Below are positions 53,709 to 64,000 of a stretch of 64,000 nucleotides of DNA, in pieces (position 1 is the first letter of the stretch; each line of letters opens with the position of its first letter). The position numbers were made by a program, and so were the translations under genes. The stretch comes from Poteriospumella lacustris (lineage: Eukaryota; Sar; Chrysophyceae; Chromulinales; Dinobryaceae). The stretch covers positions 1 to 64,000 of the forward strand of contig SMOI01000105.1 in assembly GCA_008000375.1 (NCBI GenBank). The letters run 5' to 3'. The notes below the pieces were generated by a model. That model ran no database searches. It saw nothing but the letters and a program-made list of their open reading frames with translations, and was not told the DNA's origin.

Positions 53709-55344
53709 ATGATGTGGATGGTGGTTTTGATGGTCCTGCTATTGGACTTGCCGAATGTGAAAGGGTTTCACCGATTATCGCAACCCCAATTGGTCATTCA
53801 TTCTTCACCAAAGGAATGTAGAAAGTCACTCAATGCGCGGCGACGAACGACCTGGAAAGGAATTTCTTTTCGGCGCCTGGGCCCAGTCGTTGGAATGAGT
53901 TCGGAACATGGTGCAGAGCCAACGATCTCCAAGAAATCACTGTGCAAGTTCGACAACTCCATCATGACCATTGACGAGCTAGTCGCCTTGCTACGACAAT
54001 GGGCAATGGACAAGGTCGCCTCTGGAACGGCGATTTCCCTCGAGGTACGTGTGCTGACTGACTGAATCTCCCCCTCCCAGCAGATTACAAATGATCGCAC
54101 CCCTCCTACAGGAAATCCCTCACGGCGTAGAGTTTCGCTTTAAATCAGCTCCATCCGCGTGGCTTAAGTTGATAGCCGTTCAAACGTCGCAGTCTGTGGA
54201 ACTGGAGCAAAGGGCTTCGGTGCCGTCGAGTCTGCCGGCCCCGGTGCAATCGCTCGTGTCCACGGTTATGAACAGCCTCGTGGAGAGTTTGAGTGATGAG
54301 TTGATGAATCTCATCTGGAAGGCTTCTCAGGCGCCCCAGACAAGGAGGAGGAGTCCGGAGGATGACTTGATCGTGGACGAAGTGCGGAAGACGTTCAACG
54401 TCGCTTCTGACATCGAAATCGTCGAAGTTGACGATGAGAACGAATTCGACATCGCCGCCATCCAAAGAGAGCTTCGTCAACAGGCTGAAGTACATGCACA
54501 GCTGCAAAACGGCTCGTTCTGGTCGTCCATGTGGAACGTCACGGACATCGACGACCAAGACGCCTCGGGGAGCGGCTCCAGTGCGAGTGTCCCCACCGCT
54601 GTCGAACTGGCACCCCATGCAGCGTCGACCTCAGCATCCGCATCACCTCCAGAGAGTCTTCATGGGACAGAGAAAGAAGAAACAGTCTCTGCAGGTGGCA
54701 CAGAGCCATCCGCCGCCTCGGCGACCCGGTCGGCTGCGTCCCGTGACGACGGGTCATCTGAGGTGGTCTACGCGTGGCAGAACGTGCCCAATGTCGAAGC
54801 GAACAACCATCGGGTTACCTCGCTAGTGTCCTTTCTTCGGCAGTGGGCAGCGTCGTATTGTCAGAAGGGCATCGGAGTGTCGGCGACGAGCATCGCCAGC
54901 GGTTGCCGTGTGACGTTCTTGGCGCTGGAGGATGCGCATTTGAACGTCTTCGTGACGGTGGAGCCTGCCGCTGACGGCACCACCACGATACGGGTAGTAG
55001 ATGCCATAGTGGCTGTGGATGGAGCTCATGCGGCGCTACGAGAGCAGCTGCAGTACCCGATTCAGAGCATTCGCGACTCGCTGCAGCGCGAGCTGCGGCG
55101 TCTCGACGTCGCTGGCATGCGAGCACCGACTGTCGTCGGTGCCAAGCCATCTGCCCACGACAGCGATGAACTAACGGCGATTAGCCGCAGTGGGAACGCA
55201 GCCGTGGAGCACGAACCCACCACGATCAGCAACGCCGGGTCGGCGGCCTTCGCGTCCATCGACGAGAAGGACGCCCTCTTCAAAGAGGTGTGGCACACGA
55301 TTCAATCGCGCGAGGCGACTCGATCGGATGGCGCTTCTCCTCGT

Positions 55345-55376
<32 letters not shown>

Positions 55377-56931
55377 GCCATTTGCGGATCCTGAGGTCGT
55401 GGTCCGCGCGAGAGACGTCGGCGTCGAGGTGGCGGAGTACAACACGCCGGACCTGCAGTCGGAGGCCGTCAAGCAGTTGGAAGTCATTCTCCGCCGCACG
55501 CGCGAGCAAGGCATGTACCGCGTCTTGCAAGAATACCACGATCAAGAACCGCCGTCTGCAGAGGCCGCAGCGGTGTCGACAGGGTCCAAACGAACCGCGG
55601 CGAACGCTGCGTCGGCGGATGCGTCGTCGGTGATGAGTGTCAACACGACGACGACACAACGATCCGACGAATGGTCGACGCTGTTCACGCTGGGCAAGGA
55701 GATCAGCGAGTTGAATCTGCAGAAGCTGCTGGATCGGCCCAGCGCCAACCCGTTCTTCGAATCAGCGGAGGAGCTGCAACGTCCGCCGCCGCAGTTTCCG
55801 GTGGCCGTCGACGACGTGGCCAGCTGGCAGAGCGGAGAGAAGATCGACATCTTCGCCGGGCCGCAGGGGCTGTACCAGAACACTGCCGATCCACGGCTAC
55901 CGTCCATGCGAGAGCGATACGACGCTGCCCGCCAGCGAGGAGGAGCCTCGTCTGCCGCGGCCAACGGAGACGAAGGCGACGACGACGGTGCCGCGTTGTT
56001 GGACTACGCGGGCGTTTCGNNNNNNNNNNNNNNNNNNNNNNNNNNNNNNNNNNNNNNNNNNNNNNNNNNNNNNNNNNNNNNNNNNNNNNNNNNNNNNNNN
56101 NNNNNNNNNNNNNNNNNNNTGCAGTTTCTCGACCGCCTCGACGCGGTGAAGCCCAAGTTCGACACCGACCTGCTGGCCTTCCTCAACCACCACCTCTTCC
56201 ACGACGAACAACGACTGCGACGCCATGACGAGGCGCTACAAGCCCTGGCCTATCGCCCACGTGCAGAACCCGATGCAGCTGAGCAGCGGCACGCAGATCT
56301 GCTCCCCGAGTCGGAGGAGAAGCGATTGCGGCGGTGGGTACAAGTGCTGCGCATCCTGCAGCAGGGCGTCACCGCGGAGCTGGAGCGACGGCACGAGCTG
56401 TCGATCGAGATGCTGACGGTGCTGCTGCGGGTCTTTGATCCTCGCATTCGCCGCCCGTTGTTTGAGCGCTACGTGAACCTGACGGCGACGACGGATTTGC
56501 AGGCGCTGCGGACGCTGGCGGTGAACATGGTGGAGCGGCTCTTGGACGCACCGACGATGCGGCAGGATGCGGACATCCAGCGGTTTTGGCAGTCCGCGTC
56601 GATGGGGAGACGCACGCCAGCACAATGGCGGCTCATGTTGGAGTGTTTGCGCCGCGAAGTCGACGAGTTCTTGTCGGACGCGGTGATCGAGCAGCGCTTG
56701 CGCCGGTACAACGAGCAGCTCGCAGAGCAGGGCCTGACGCTGGGCTTACGCCACCGCAACCCCATCACGCAGGCAGCTATAGAGAGTGCAGATCGCCTTG
56801 ATCAGCGACAAATCGCACCGAGATCGCAGATGCCACCAGATCGCTGGCTGCCCGGACAGCCGGGTGCTCCTCCTCCGCGGCCCTCCAACACCGGCCAGTA
56901 CACCACTAGCCACGACTTCCCCACCATATAG
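53709..56931 (+). CDS. Unknown plastid-targeted protein with internal repeat (gap inside)
   Basis: Exons 53709-54044 and 54112-56931, interrupted by 100 N at 56020-56119, so the frame across the gap is not proven. The N-terminus MVVLMVLLLDLPNVKGFHRLS is a signal peptide followed by a Phe-led basic transit-like stretch, like the TrpRS leader (both have FHRL). An ~80-residue module occurs twice: LVALLRQWAMDKVASGTAIS near residue 95 and LVSFLRQWAASYCQKGIGVS near residue 360. Middle sections are Ser/Thr/Ala-rich. The part after the gap is helical and conserved-looking (DTDLLAFLNHHLFHDEQRLRR, LRRWVQVLRILQQGV, WRLMLECLRREVDEFLSDAVIEQRL). No family was recognised. Confidence 0.75.
56020..56119. other. 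Assembly gap, 100 N
   Basis: Exactly 100 undetermined bases, the usual placeholder for a gap of unknown size, within the unknown plastid protein gene. Confidence 0.98.
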
Positions 56932-57475
56932 AACCCGCTGCACATTGAATCAGTTCGCAATAACTACAGTACTGTACAAGGTCTGACGGTCCACTGCGTG
57001 CTGAATGGCGGGATACTGTCAGATGCCCCCATCGTCGCTCGTCGGGTCGGCGGGAGAGCCGCTCGGTCAGCCGTTTCAGAAATTGCTGTGCCGGCTCGGT
57101 CGGCGACGGCGTCCGTCGGTAGAGTAGCCGTTTCACTCACTCGCGGCGGGCTGGCAACGGTCGCCATCGCCGCTGCCGATGAGACGACGATATCAAGTGG
57201 AATGATTCGAAATGCAACGAGACCAGGCGAACCGAAAAGGAGGACCGCCGTCGACGTCACGGATAAACCTTATTGCATTCTTGATCGTGGAGATCTTACG
57301 AAGCTATTGTCCTTTCCACCTCTGCAAGACGGGCTTGATACCACTCCTTGCCATTTGAAAAGTCGACAGCTGGCAAGATAGAGTGTTGATCATTGTTGCA
57401 CATTATTGCGTTTGTGTCTCCTTTGTACTTATCTGATTGAGCCGAGTCTGATCTTACAATTGCACAAACTTCAAA
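56932..57475. other. Intergenic region without recognised gene
   Basis: About 540 bp between two same-strand genes. Short open frames only; it presumably contains the end of one transcript and the promoter of the EF-hand/EMAP-like gene. Confidence 0.5.
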
Positions 57476-60400
57476 ATGGGTCAAATCAGCTCCAGTCCGA
57501 CGCCTCATGGCGTCGTCAAGTTCTTTGTGAATCTGCCAAAGGAAGCCATCATGAGCGTTTGGCTGTCATACAACCTCTTGGGCGAGGGTTGGTCGCTCAC
57601 TACGGACCAATTCTTGGCCATGTTCAATGAGTCTCCCTATTTGAAGGAGAAGCTTCAGTTCTCCGACGATCGTCTGCGGGAATTGTTCGACACCTTCGAC
57701 ACCGACCGCAACGGTCTCATCGACGCCCTCGAGTTCCTGATCACGCTGGGTCTTTTGTCTGGTAAGCCTTTCGTTATGGGGATCCCCACGACAGCTGAAT
57801 AGTGCGCTGATCCTTGTTCTGTTTGCCCTGTCGTGTGTGTAGCAATGGATGGCATCGAAAAAATCAATTTCACGTTCGGCGCCTACGACTTCGATTCCCG
57901 CGGCCATTTGAACAACGATGAAGCCAATTTGTTGTTCCGCAGTGCCGCCAAGGGCCTCTTGAAGGCCTCTCCCACCACCAGCGAGTTCGCCGCCGTTCAT
58001 CTGCAGGACGCAGAGCAATTTGCCGATTTGCTCTTCGCCGCGAACCAACGCGACCGCACCGCTGGCTACGTCAGTATCGATGAATTCAAGCACTTCTGTG
58101 TAAGCCACCCGGTTGTAGACAATTGGCTGAAGACCGTCTCTTCGTTGGAGGTGGGCACTTCTTCGCTGCCGAAGCCCGTGGTCGAGGGGTCTCAGCGACG
58201 CGAGTGGCTGTCCACGCTGGGTCAGAGTCCGTTGGCGACCTCGTCGACGGTCGTACGGAACCATACCGGCGTCCAGATCGAGGACATTGTTCTAGAAACC
58301 GCCGAAGAGCCCTTGTTCCCTGTGTTACCGGTGCCAAAGGCGGCGGAGGGCGGCGGAGACGGTGAAGATGGCGAGTCCGCGCCGGCACCGGTCGTGGTCG
58401 AGGAGCGCGACCCGATCCTCGACATCTCCTGGGTCGACCGCGTCGATCGCACGAAGCCCGAGGAGCTGCCCCCACTGCGCTACGACACGCCGGAAGACAG
58501 CGTGGAGCCTCTGTGGGTCGGCGGCATCAACGTCCGTCGCTTCGACGTGTCCTCCGCCACCGCCGGCACCTTCGCCGAGCACCGCATGCACCGCGTCGTG
58601 CGCTACCTCCAGTTCGACGTGCCCGTCGAGACCGACGATGCCCCCGCTCCTGCGGGTGATGCGGCGGAGGGAGAAGCGCCTCCTCCGCCGACGTCGACGC
58701 CGATCGTCTACGCGGCGGGCAACCACATCGTCGTCAGTCGCAAGAATGAGGAGAGCGGCCAGTGGGTCCAGTCGCTGTACACCGCCCACCGCCACCCCGT
58801 GTCGGCGATGGAGATCCACTACGGCAAGCAACTGCTCGTCACGGCGGACCACTCGCTGAACGCGGCGGCGCCCGGCGACGACCATCGCTTGGTCGTGTGG
58901 GACCTCGCGACGATGGCGACGCGCAAACACATCGTCGTGCCGCACTCGGTGCGCTTCCTCGACGTCAACGCTCTCGGTACGTTGGCGTTGGTCGTCTTCG
59001 CAGACGCCGGGTCGACGGTGAGCGTCATCGACCTGCAGACGGGTCTGGCGGTCTTCTCGCGGGCGCTGCTGTGGGACAGTCTGCAGGACCGCGTCACCGA
59101 CGCGCGCTTCTTCGGGACGTCGTCGATGTTCGCCGTGGGCTGTGCGCAGCAGGGCGTGCGCTTCTTCGTCCACGAGGACAACCACCTGATGGGCGCGCAG
59201 AACATGCGTCTGTACGTCGAGCGGGCCGCCATCTTCGGTGGGCAGTTCGCGGAGCACGCGAAGGCGTTCGAGGTGACGTGTATGACGCGGCTGGAGGCGG
59301 TCGACGAGATCGCGGTGGGGACGGCGCAGGGGCAGATCATGGTCTGGCGCGGCCGCACGCTGGCGCAGGTCGTGGCGGACGTCCATCCGAACCAGGGCTC
59401 GATCCAAGCGCTGGACTACCACGCGGCCTCGAAGCAGCTCGTGAGCGGCAGCGTCGACGGCACCGTCAAGGTGCTGATGTTCGTCGCGCAGTCGACGCTG
59501 CCGGGCTCCGGCAACCCCTCGCGGGGGCCGAAGCCGGTGTTTACGCGCGACCTGCAGGTGACGGCGTCGTACGACGTGCTCAAGGTCGAGCTGGCGGGCG
59601 GCGTGCACATCGCGTCGCTGATGATCCACGGCTCCACCGAGCGGCTGCTGGTCGCGACGGCGTCGCGCGAGGTCGTCGAGGTGCGCAACAAGATCAAGCC
59701 ACCGACGCCGGAGGAGCTCGCCGAGGCCGCTGAAGCGGCGGCCGCGGCGGCAGAAGCGGCTGCGGCTGCAGCGGCGGAGGGTAACCCGGCGCCAGAAGCG
59801 GCGGCGCTGCCCCCGGCGAAGGGCCAGCTGGGCGAGGACCTGCAGAACGGACCGATCCTCTCGGCGCATTTCCTGCCGCCGTCGCTCGGCGGCGTCTCGG
59901 GCACCGTCATGCCGACGATCTCGAAGTTCAACGGCAACGCGTTCGTCTCCGCGGGCGGCAGCGACCAGACGGTGCGGCTCTGGCAGCTCGTCGGCGGCGA
60001 CGGCGACGGCGCGCCCGTGTCGTACAAGGTCGCGAAGACGCTCAAGTTCGAGAGCGACGTGTCCTTCGTCTCGGCGTCGGCGAATCTGCTCGTCGTGGCG
60101 CTGGCCTGCGCCTGTGGCGGCCACGAGGGGCACGACCACCCGAAGCACGGCAAGCTGATGCTGTACGCGCTGCCGGACGTGACGTTCACGACGGAGCTGG
60201 GCGACAACCAGGCGGCCATCGTGGACGTGAAGCAGTCCGCCGAGGGCAACCTCCTCGTCGCGCTGAACGCCCGCCACGAGATCCTCGTCTGGGCGCAGAC
60301 GGAGGGCCAATGGGCGTTGCGTGGCAAGGTGGCGGTGGACGCGGCGGTGTCGGGTCTGGATCTGTCGGCGGACAACGCGTTCGTGAAGGTCTACGTGCCG

Positions 60401-63400
60401 GACCTGCTGCAGGTGCGCGTCTACGACATCAGCGCCGCCTTCGGCAAGGAACTGTACGCGGCCTACGAGCAAGAGGTGGCCGAGGCGCTGGCCAAGGGCC
60501 CGCCGGCACCGGTCATCGGCGACGACGGCGAGCCCATTGCCCCCGCAGACGACGCCCCGAAGCCCGGCGCGGCCATCGTCGAGCTGTTGAAAGGTCTCTC
60601 GTGGGCGACGAACAACGTGCCGCACGCCTGGGACACGAAGGGCTCGGTGCTGCTGCATCCGCCGCACAGCTCCGGCGTCTTGAACCTGCTGCCCGAGCAC
60701 CCCGTGTCGACGTACGCGCTGTCGCTGTACGACCGCTCGAACATCATCCTCGCCGCGACGCCGCTGACGGGCGCCGGCGTCGGCAACGTCTTCCTCGGCC
60801 GCGTGCCCGTGCTGAAGTACCAGCCGCGCTTCAACCAGCCGCGCGTGCTGGAGGCCGTGCACATGGGGCCGCTGGCGGCGCTGTTCTTCTTCGACGAGGG
60901 CAACGCGAAGCTGTTGACGGCGGGCGCCGTGGACGGCACCATCCGCGTCTTCAAGGTCACCTACGACACCGAAGAGCCCGAGCCCGACCTGCCGGATCCG
61001 CCGGCGGAGGAAGGCAGCGTCGAGGAGAAAGGCGCCGAGGACGAAGAGGGCGAGGGCGCGAACAAGAACAAGCTGCCGGTCGTGTACGACTCGGGCGACG
61101 AGGAGGACTACGCCGACGGTTTCAAGATGAAGCGCCACCTGGCGCGGCCCTTCTCCGCGCTGCCCGACCCCGCCGCCGTCCAGCCGGCGTGCACCTTGGC
61201 CTGGGCCAACCGCCTGGGCTACGCGAACGTCGAGGAGAGCGTCAAGTTCTCGATCAAGGGGCTGTTGGCGGAGGACGCGGCGTCGCTGCCGCCCGTCGAG
61301 GACCTCGACATCGCCTGGGTCTACGGCTGCACCGCGCGCTCCACGCGCCAGGCCGTGCGCTACACGGCGGACAACCACGTGCTGTACCCCGCGGGGACGA
61401 TGCTGGTGGCGCACCACAAGGGGCAGCACCGCCAGTCGTACTCCGTGCCGCACACCAGCCAGATCACCGCGATGGACTACCACGCCGCCAGCGGCCTCGC
61501 CGTCACCGCCCACCGCGGCGGCGCGGGCCACGTCTACGCGTTCGTCCACCACGTCACGAGCCACACGGCCGACGAGCGCAACGTGATTCGCCTCGTGCGC
61601 ACGATCGACCTGGGCGACGACCTCGTCGGCGTCTCGGCCATCGCCATCAGCCCCGACGCGCAGTACGTCGTCCTCGCGCTGCAGGACGCGCAGCACCGCG
61701 TCGTCGTGTACTCGTTGGCTGACGGCGTCCGGCTGGCCGCCGCCGAGACCGGGCGCTACAAGACGCTGAACCTGGCCTTCTCCGACGTGCCGCTGTCCCG
61801 CACCAGCGTGCGCATCTTCGCGGGCGGCTTCCGCCACTTCCACCTGCTCACCTTCCACCACGGCACCACGAAGCTGCTCGAGGTGAAGAGCGGCGGCTTC
61901 GGCGGCGACGTGAAGCGCAGCCACGTGACCTGCGTCGCGGCGCTGCCGATGACGACGTCGGTGGGCGACAGCGGCGAGACCGTCGCGACGGGCAACGAGT
62001 TCGTCGTGGGGCTGTCGGACGGGACGCTGGCGTTCCTCGCGCGCGGCGAGTCGAAGCTGAGCAACCTGCAGGCGGGGCTCATCAAGGGCGGCGTCACCGC
62101 CGTCACCGTCGCGCGCATCAAGCCGCAGAGCGGCGAGGACGCGCCGGTGTTCAAGATCATCGCGGGCGGCGTCGGCGGCGTCGTGAAGGTGCTCGACGGC
62201 GAGGCGCAGCCGCTGCAGGAGTTCGCGCTCTACGCGAAGCCCGAGGAGTTCGGGCTGCACGACATGGGCCGCGCGCGCGGCCTCAAGTCGCTGCAGACGG
62301 ACAAGCTCAACCGCAAACTGCTCTACGCCACCGCGGCCAACGAGATCGGCGAAATCGACCTCGTCACCGCGAAGAACCTCAACGAGCGCCACGCGGGCCA
62401 CCCGCTCGTCTCGGGCCACTTCCGCGACGAGCTCTGCGCCCTGGCGACGCACCCCATTCGCCAGGAGTGTCTCACGGGCGGCGACGACAAGACGCTGCGC
62501 GTCTGGAGCCTCGAGACGCACGAACAGCTGGCGATCTTGGAGCTGCCCGGCCGCGTCTTGGCCGGCGCCTTCGCGCCCAACGGCCACCTGATCGTGGCGT
62601 CGCTGAAGCCGGGCTCGGCGGCGGACGACGCCAACGAGACGATCTACGGCGAGGGCTACGCGCGCGGGCCCGGCCGCATGGCGGTGGTGTCGTACCTGCA
62701 GGGGCAGATCCGCCTCGTGTACATCGCGACGGAGCCGCGCGACGCGGTGACGAGCCTCGTCTTCGCGCCCGACGGGTCCAAGGTCTACGCGTCCTCGCTG
62801 GACGGCTCCATCTACATCTACGACGCGCTGAACAACTTCTCGCTGCTCGCGACGCTGGCGGGCCACGCGGAGGGCGTCGTGTCGCTGGACATCACCGCGA
62901 ACGGCAAACTGCTCGTCTCCGAGGGGCTGCACAGCGAGGTCGTCGTCTGGGACACGTCGATGAACACGCAGGTGTCGCGCGCCTCCGACGTCTTCGACCA
63001 GCTCGCCGAGGCGGCCTACGCCTTCCACACGCGCCACAACCTCTTCGGCATCAACTCGCAGGGCGTCTTCCCCGCCCACGCGCGCAAGGAGCACGTGCGC
63101 TGCCTGCACCAGTCGCACCTGGGCAAACTGATCGCCACGGGCGACCACGCGGGCGTCCTGCGCCTGTACGCCAATCCGGCCATCGCACCGGCCTCGCCGT
63201 GCAAGGAGTACCGCGTGCACGGCGCGGCGGGCGTGCAGCGCGTGTACTTCTCGCTGGACGACGCGTACCTGCTGACGGTGGGCCGCTGCGACAAGATGCT
63301 CGTCCAGTGGAAGGTGCGCGCCGCCGCCTCGGGCGTCCGCGCCGACCGCAACGTCGCGCTGACGCGCCAGCTGCTCGGCCAGGACAAGGCGGCCGTCGAG

Positions 63401-64000
63401 TACGCGCTGCCCTCGACGATGCCCGACGACGCCTTCGACGCGTCCTTCAGCGTCAAGGGCGTCAACCTGCGCCAGGCCACCGACGCGCTGCCGATTCAGC
63501 GCTTCGCCGCTGCCGACGGGACGACGGCGCTGGCGACGCTGACGGCGAGCCAGGGCGTCTACCACGTGAGCGCGCAGCAGACAACGGAGGCGCTGGGGCT
63601 GCCGGCGTACTACGCGCAGGACACGCGGCGGCTGTTCGCGCTGCCCGCGACGCTCTTCTGCGGCCAGGGCGAGCTGGTCACGGCGCAGGGGCAGAACGTG
63701 ACGCTGCTGGACGCCGACGGCGCCCGCGCGCGCGTCATTAACCAGCCGCAGCTGCTGACGCCGGCGGCGTCGTCGCAGGTGACCGCGACGGCGACGGGCC
63801 GCGGCGACGTGACGGCGCTGGCGGTGAGCCCCGACGGACGCTACGTCGCCGTCGGCTACACGTCGATCGTCTCGACGGTCGCTGCGCAGGCGCCGCCCGA
63901 GGCGCGCGACGTGACGCGCGGCGTCGTCGAGCTGTACGCGGCGCCCACCGGCGCCTTCGTCACGACGCTGGCGGCGGCGGTGCGTGGCGGCGTCGCCAGT
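57476..64000 (+). CDS. EF-hand plus EMAP-like (EML) WD40 protein, truncated by window
   Basis: Exons 57476-57761 and 57843 to beyond 64000 (at least 2148 codons, no stop reached). The start MGQISSSP has Gly2 and Ser6, a good N-myristoylation pattern. Two canonical EF-hand loops follow, DTDRNGLIDALE near residue 81 and DFDSRGHLNNDE near 110, and a weaker third (YVSIDEFKHF). The remainder is tandem EMAP/HELP-WD40 modules: LDISWVDRVDR with YAAGNHIVVSRK early on, and LDIAWVYGCTARSTRQAVRY with LYPAGTMLVAHHKG near residue 1250, each followed by many WD blades. Ala/Glu- and Glu/Gly-rich linkers interrupt them. EML proteins bind microtubules; the calcium-binding head suggests a ciliary or cortical role. 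The coding strand is very GC-rich. Confidence 0.88.

Noticed and set aside
58325-63565. A 1746-codon open frame on the minus strand
   Set aside because: It is the antisense shadow of the GC-rich EF-hand/EMAP-like coding sequence. Its translation is Arg/Val/Asp-rich without domains, while the plus frame has clear EML motifs.

Overview
This is a nuclear genome fragment of a unicellular eukaryote. Genes carry short GT-AG introns (about 60-105 bp), lie on both strands with little operon-like order, and encode typical eukaryotic proteins: CCT7, a Nup58-type nucleoporin, EXOSC10/Rrp6, RagA, Mis18, CIAO1, RLP24 and cyclin Q. A CFAP141 homologue and an EF-hand/EMAP-like WD40 protein imply a motile cilium. 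Three proteins (aldo/keto reductase, TrpRS and an unknown protein at 53.7 kb) begin with a signal-peptide-like hydrophobic stretch followed by a Phe (VAF, TAF, KGF) and a basic Ser/Arg-rich stretch. That is the classic entry signal of red-lineage secondary plastids, so a flagellated alga of the stramenopile type is the best guess. The species is not identified.

Layout. 0-8.7 kb: a head-to-head pair of RGS-like/LOV-like PAS paralogues flanked by long gene-poor DNA that is pyrimidine-rich on each gene's sense strand. 8.7-20.1 kb: cyclin Q, an unrecognised gene, Nup58 with an inverted copy of part of itself, an M3 oligopeptidase, IMPACT, and a kinase-like protein. 20.5-26.5 kb: a large inverted repeat holding two convergent CCT7 genes whose core arms match at every point compared, while the outer arms are diverged and carry paired short repeats and IMPACT relics. 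26.6-34.3 kb: Mis18, CFAP141, EXOSC10 and a plastid Tas-like aldo/keto reductase. 34.6-45.4 kb: a CinA-like/nucleotidyltransferase fusion ending in polyQ, a tiny HYPK-like gene, RagA, a PRPP-synthetase-like protein divergent from TrpRS, CIAO1 and RLP24. 45.9-64 kb (very GC-rich coding): a multi-pass membrane protein, an F-box/DUSP protein, an unknown plastid-targeted protein interrupted by a 100-N gap, and an EF-hand/EMAP-like gene that runs off the window.

The recurring oddity is inverted duplication with locally homogenised sequence. It occurs three times: the LOV pair (a 149-bp identical tract inside diverged genes), the Nup58 fragment (355 bp), and the CCT7 palindrome (about 2.3 kb arms). 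At least two look like real duplications kept alike by gene conversion, since their flanks have diverged. A short paired repeat with a 9-bp inverted motif occurs at both ends of the CCT7 palindrome and again at 53.1 kb. Two enzymes, the aldo/keto reductase and the PRPP-synthetase-like protein, have altered catalytic residues.

Exon limits were placed by eye from reading frame, splice consensus and family conservation. All family calls are by motif recognition, without database searches.
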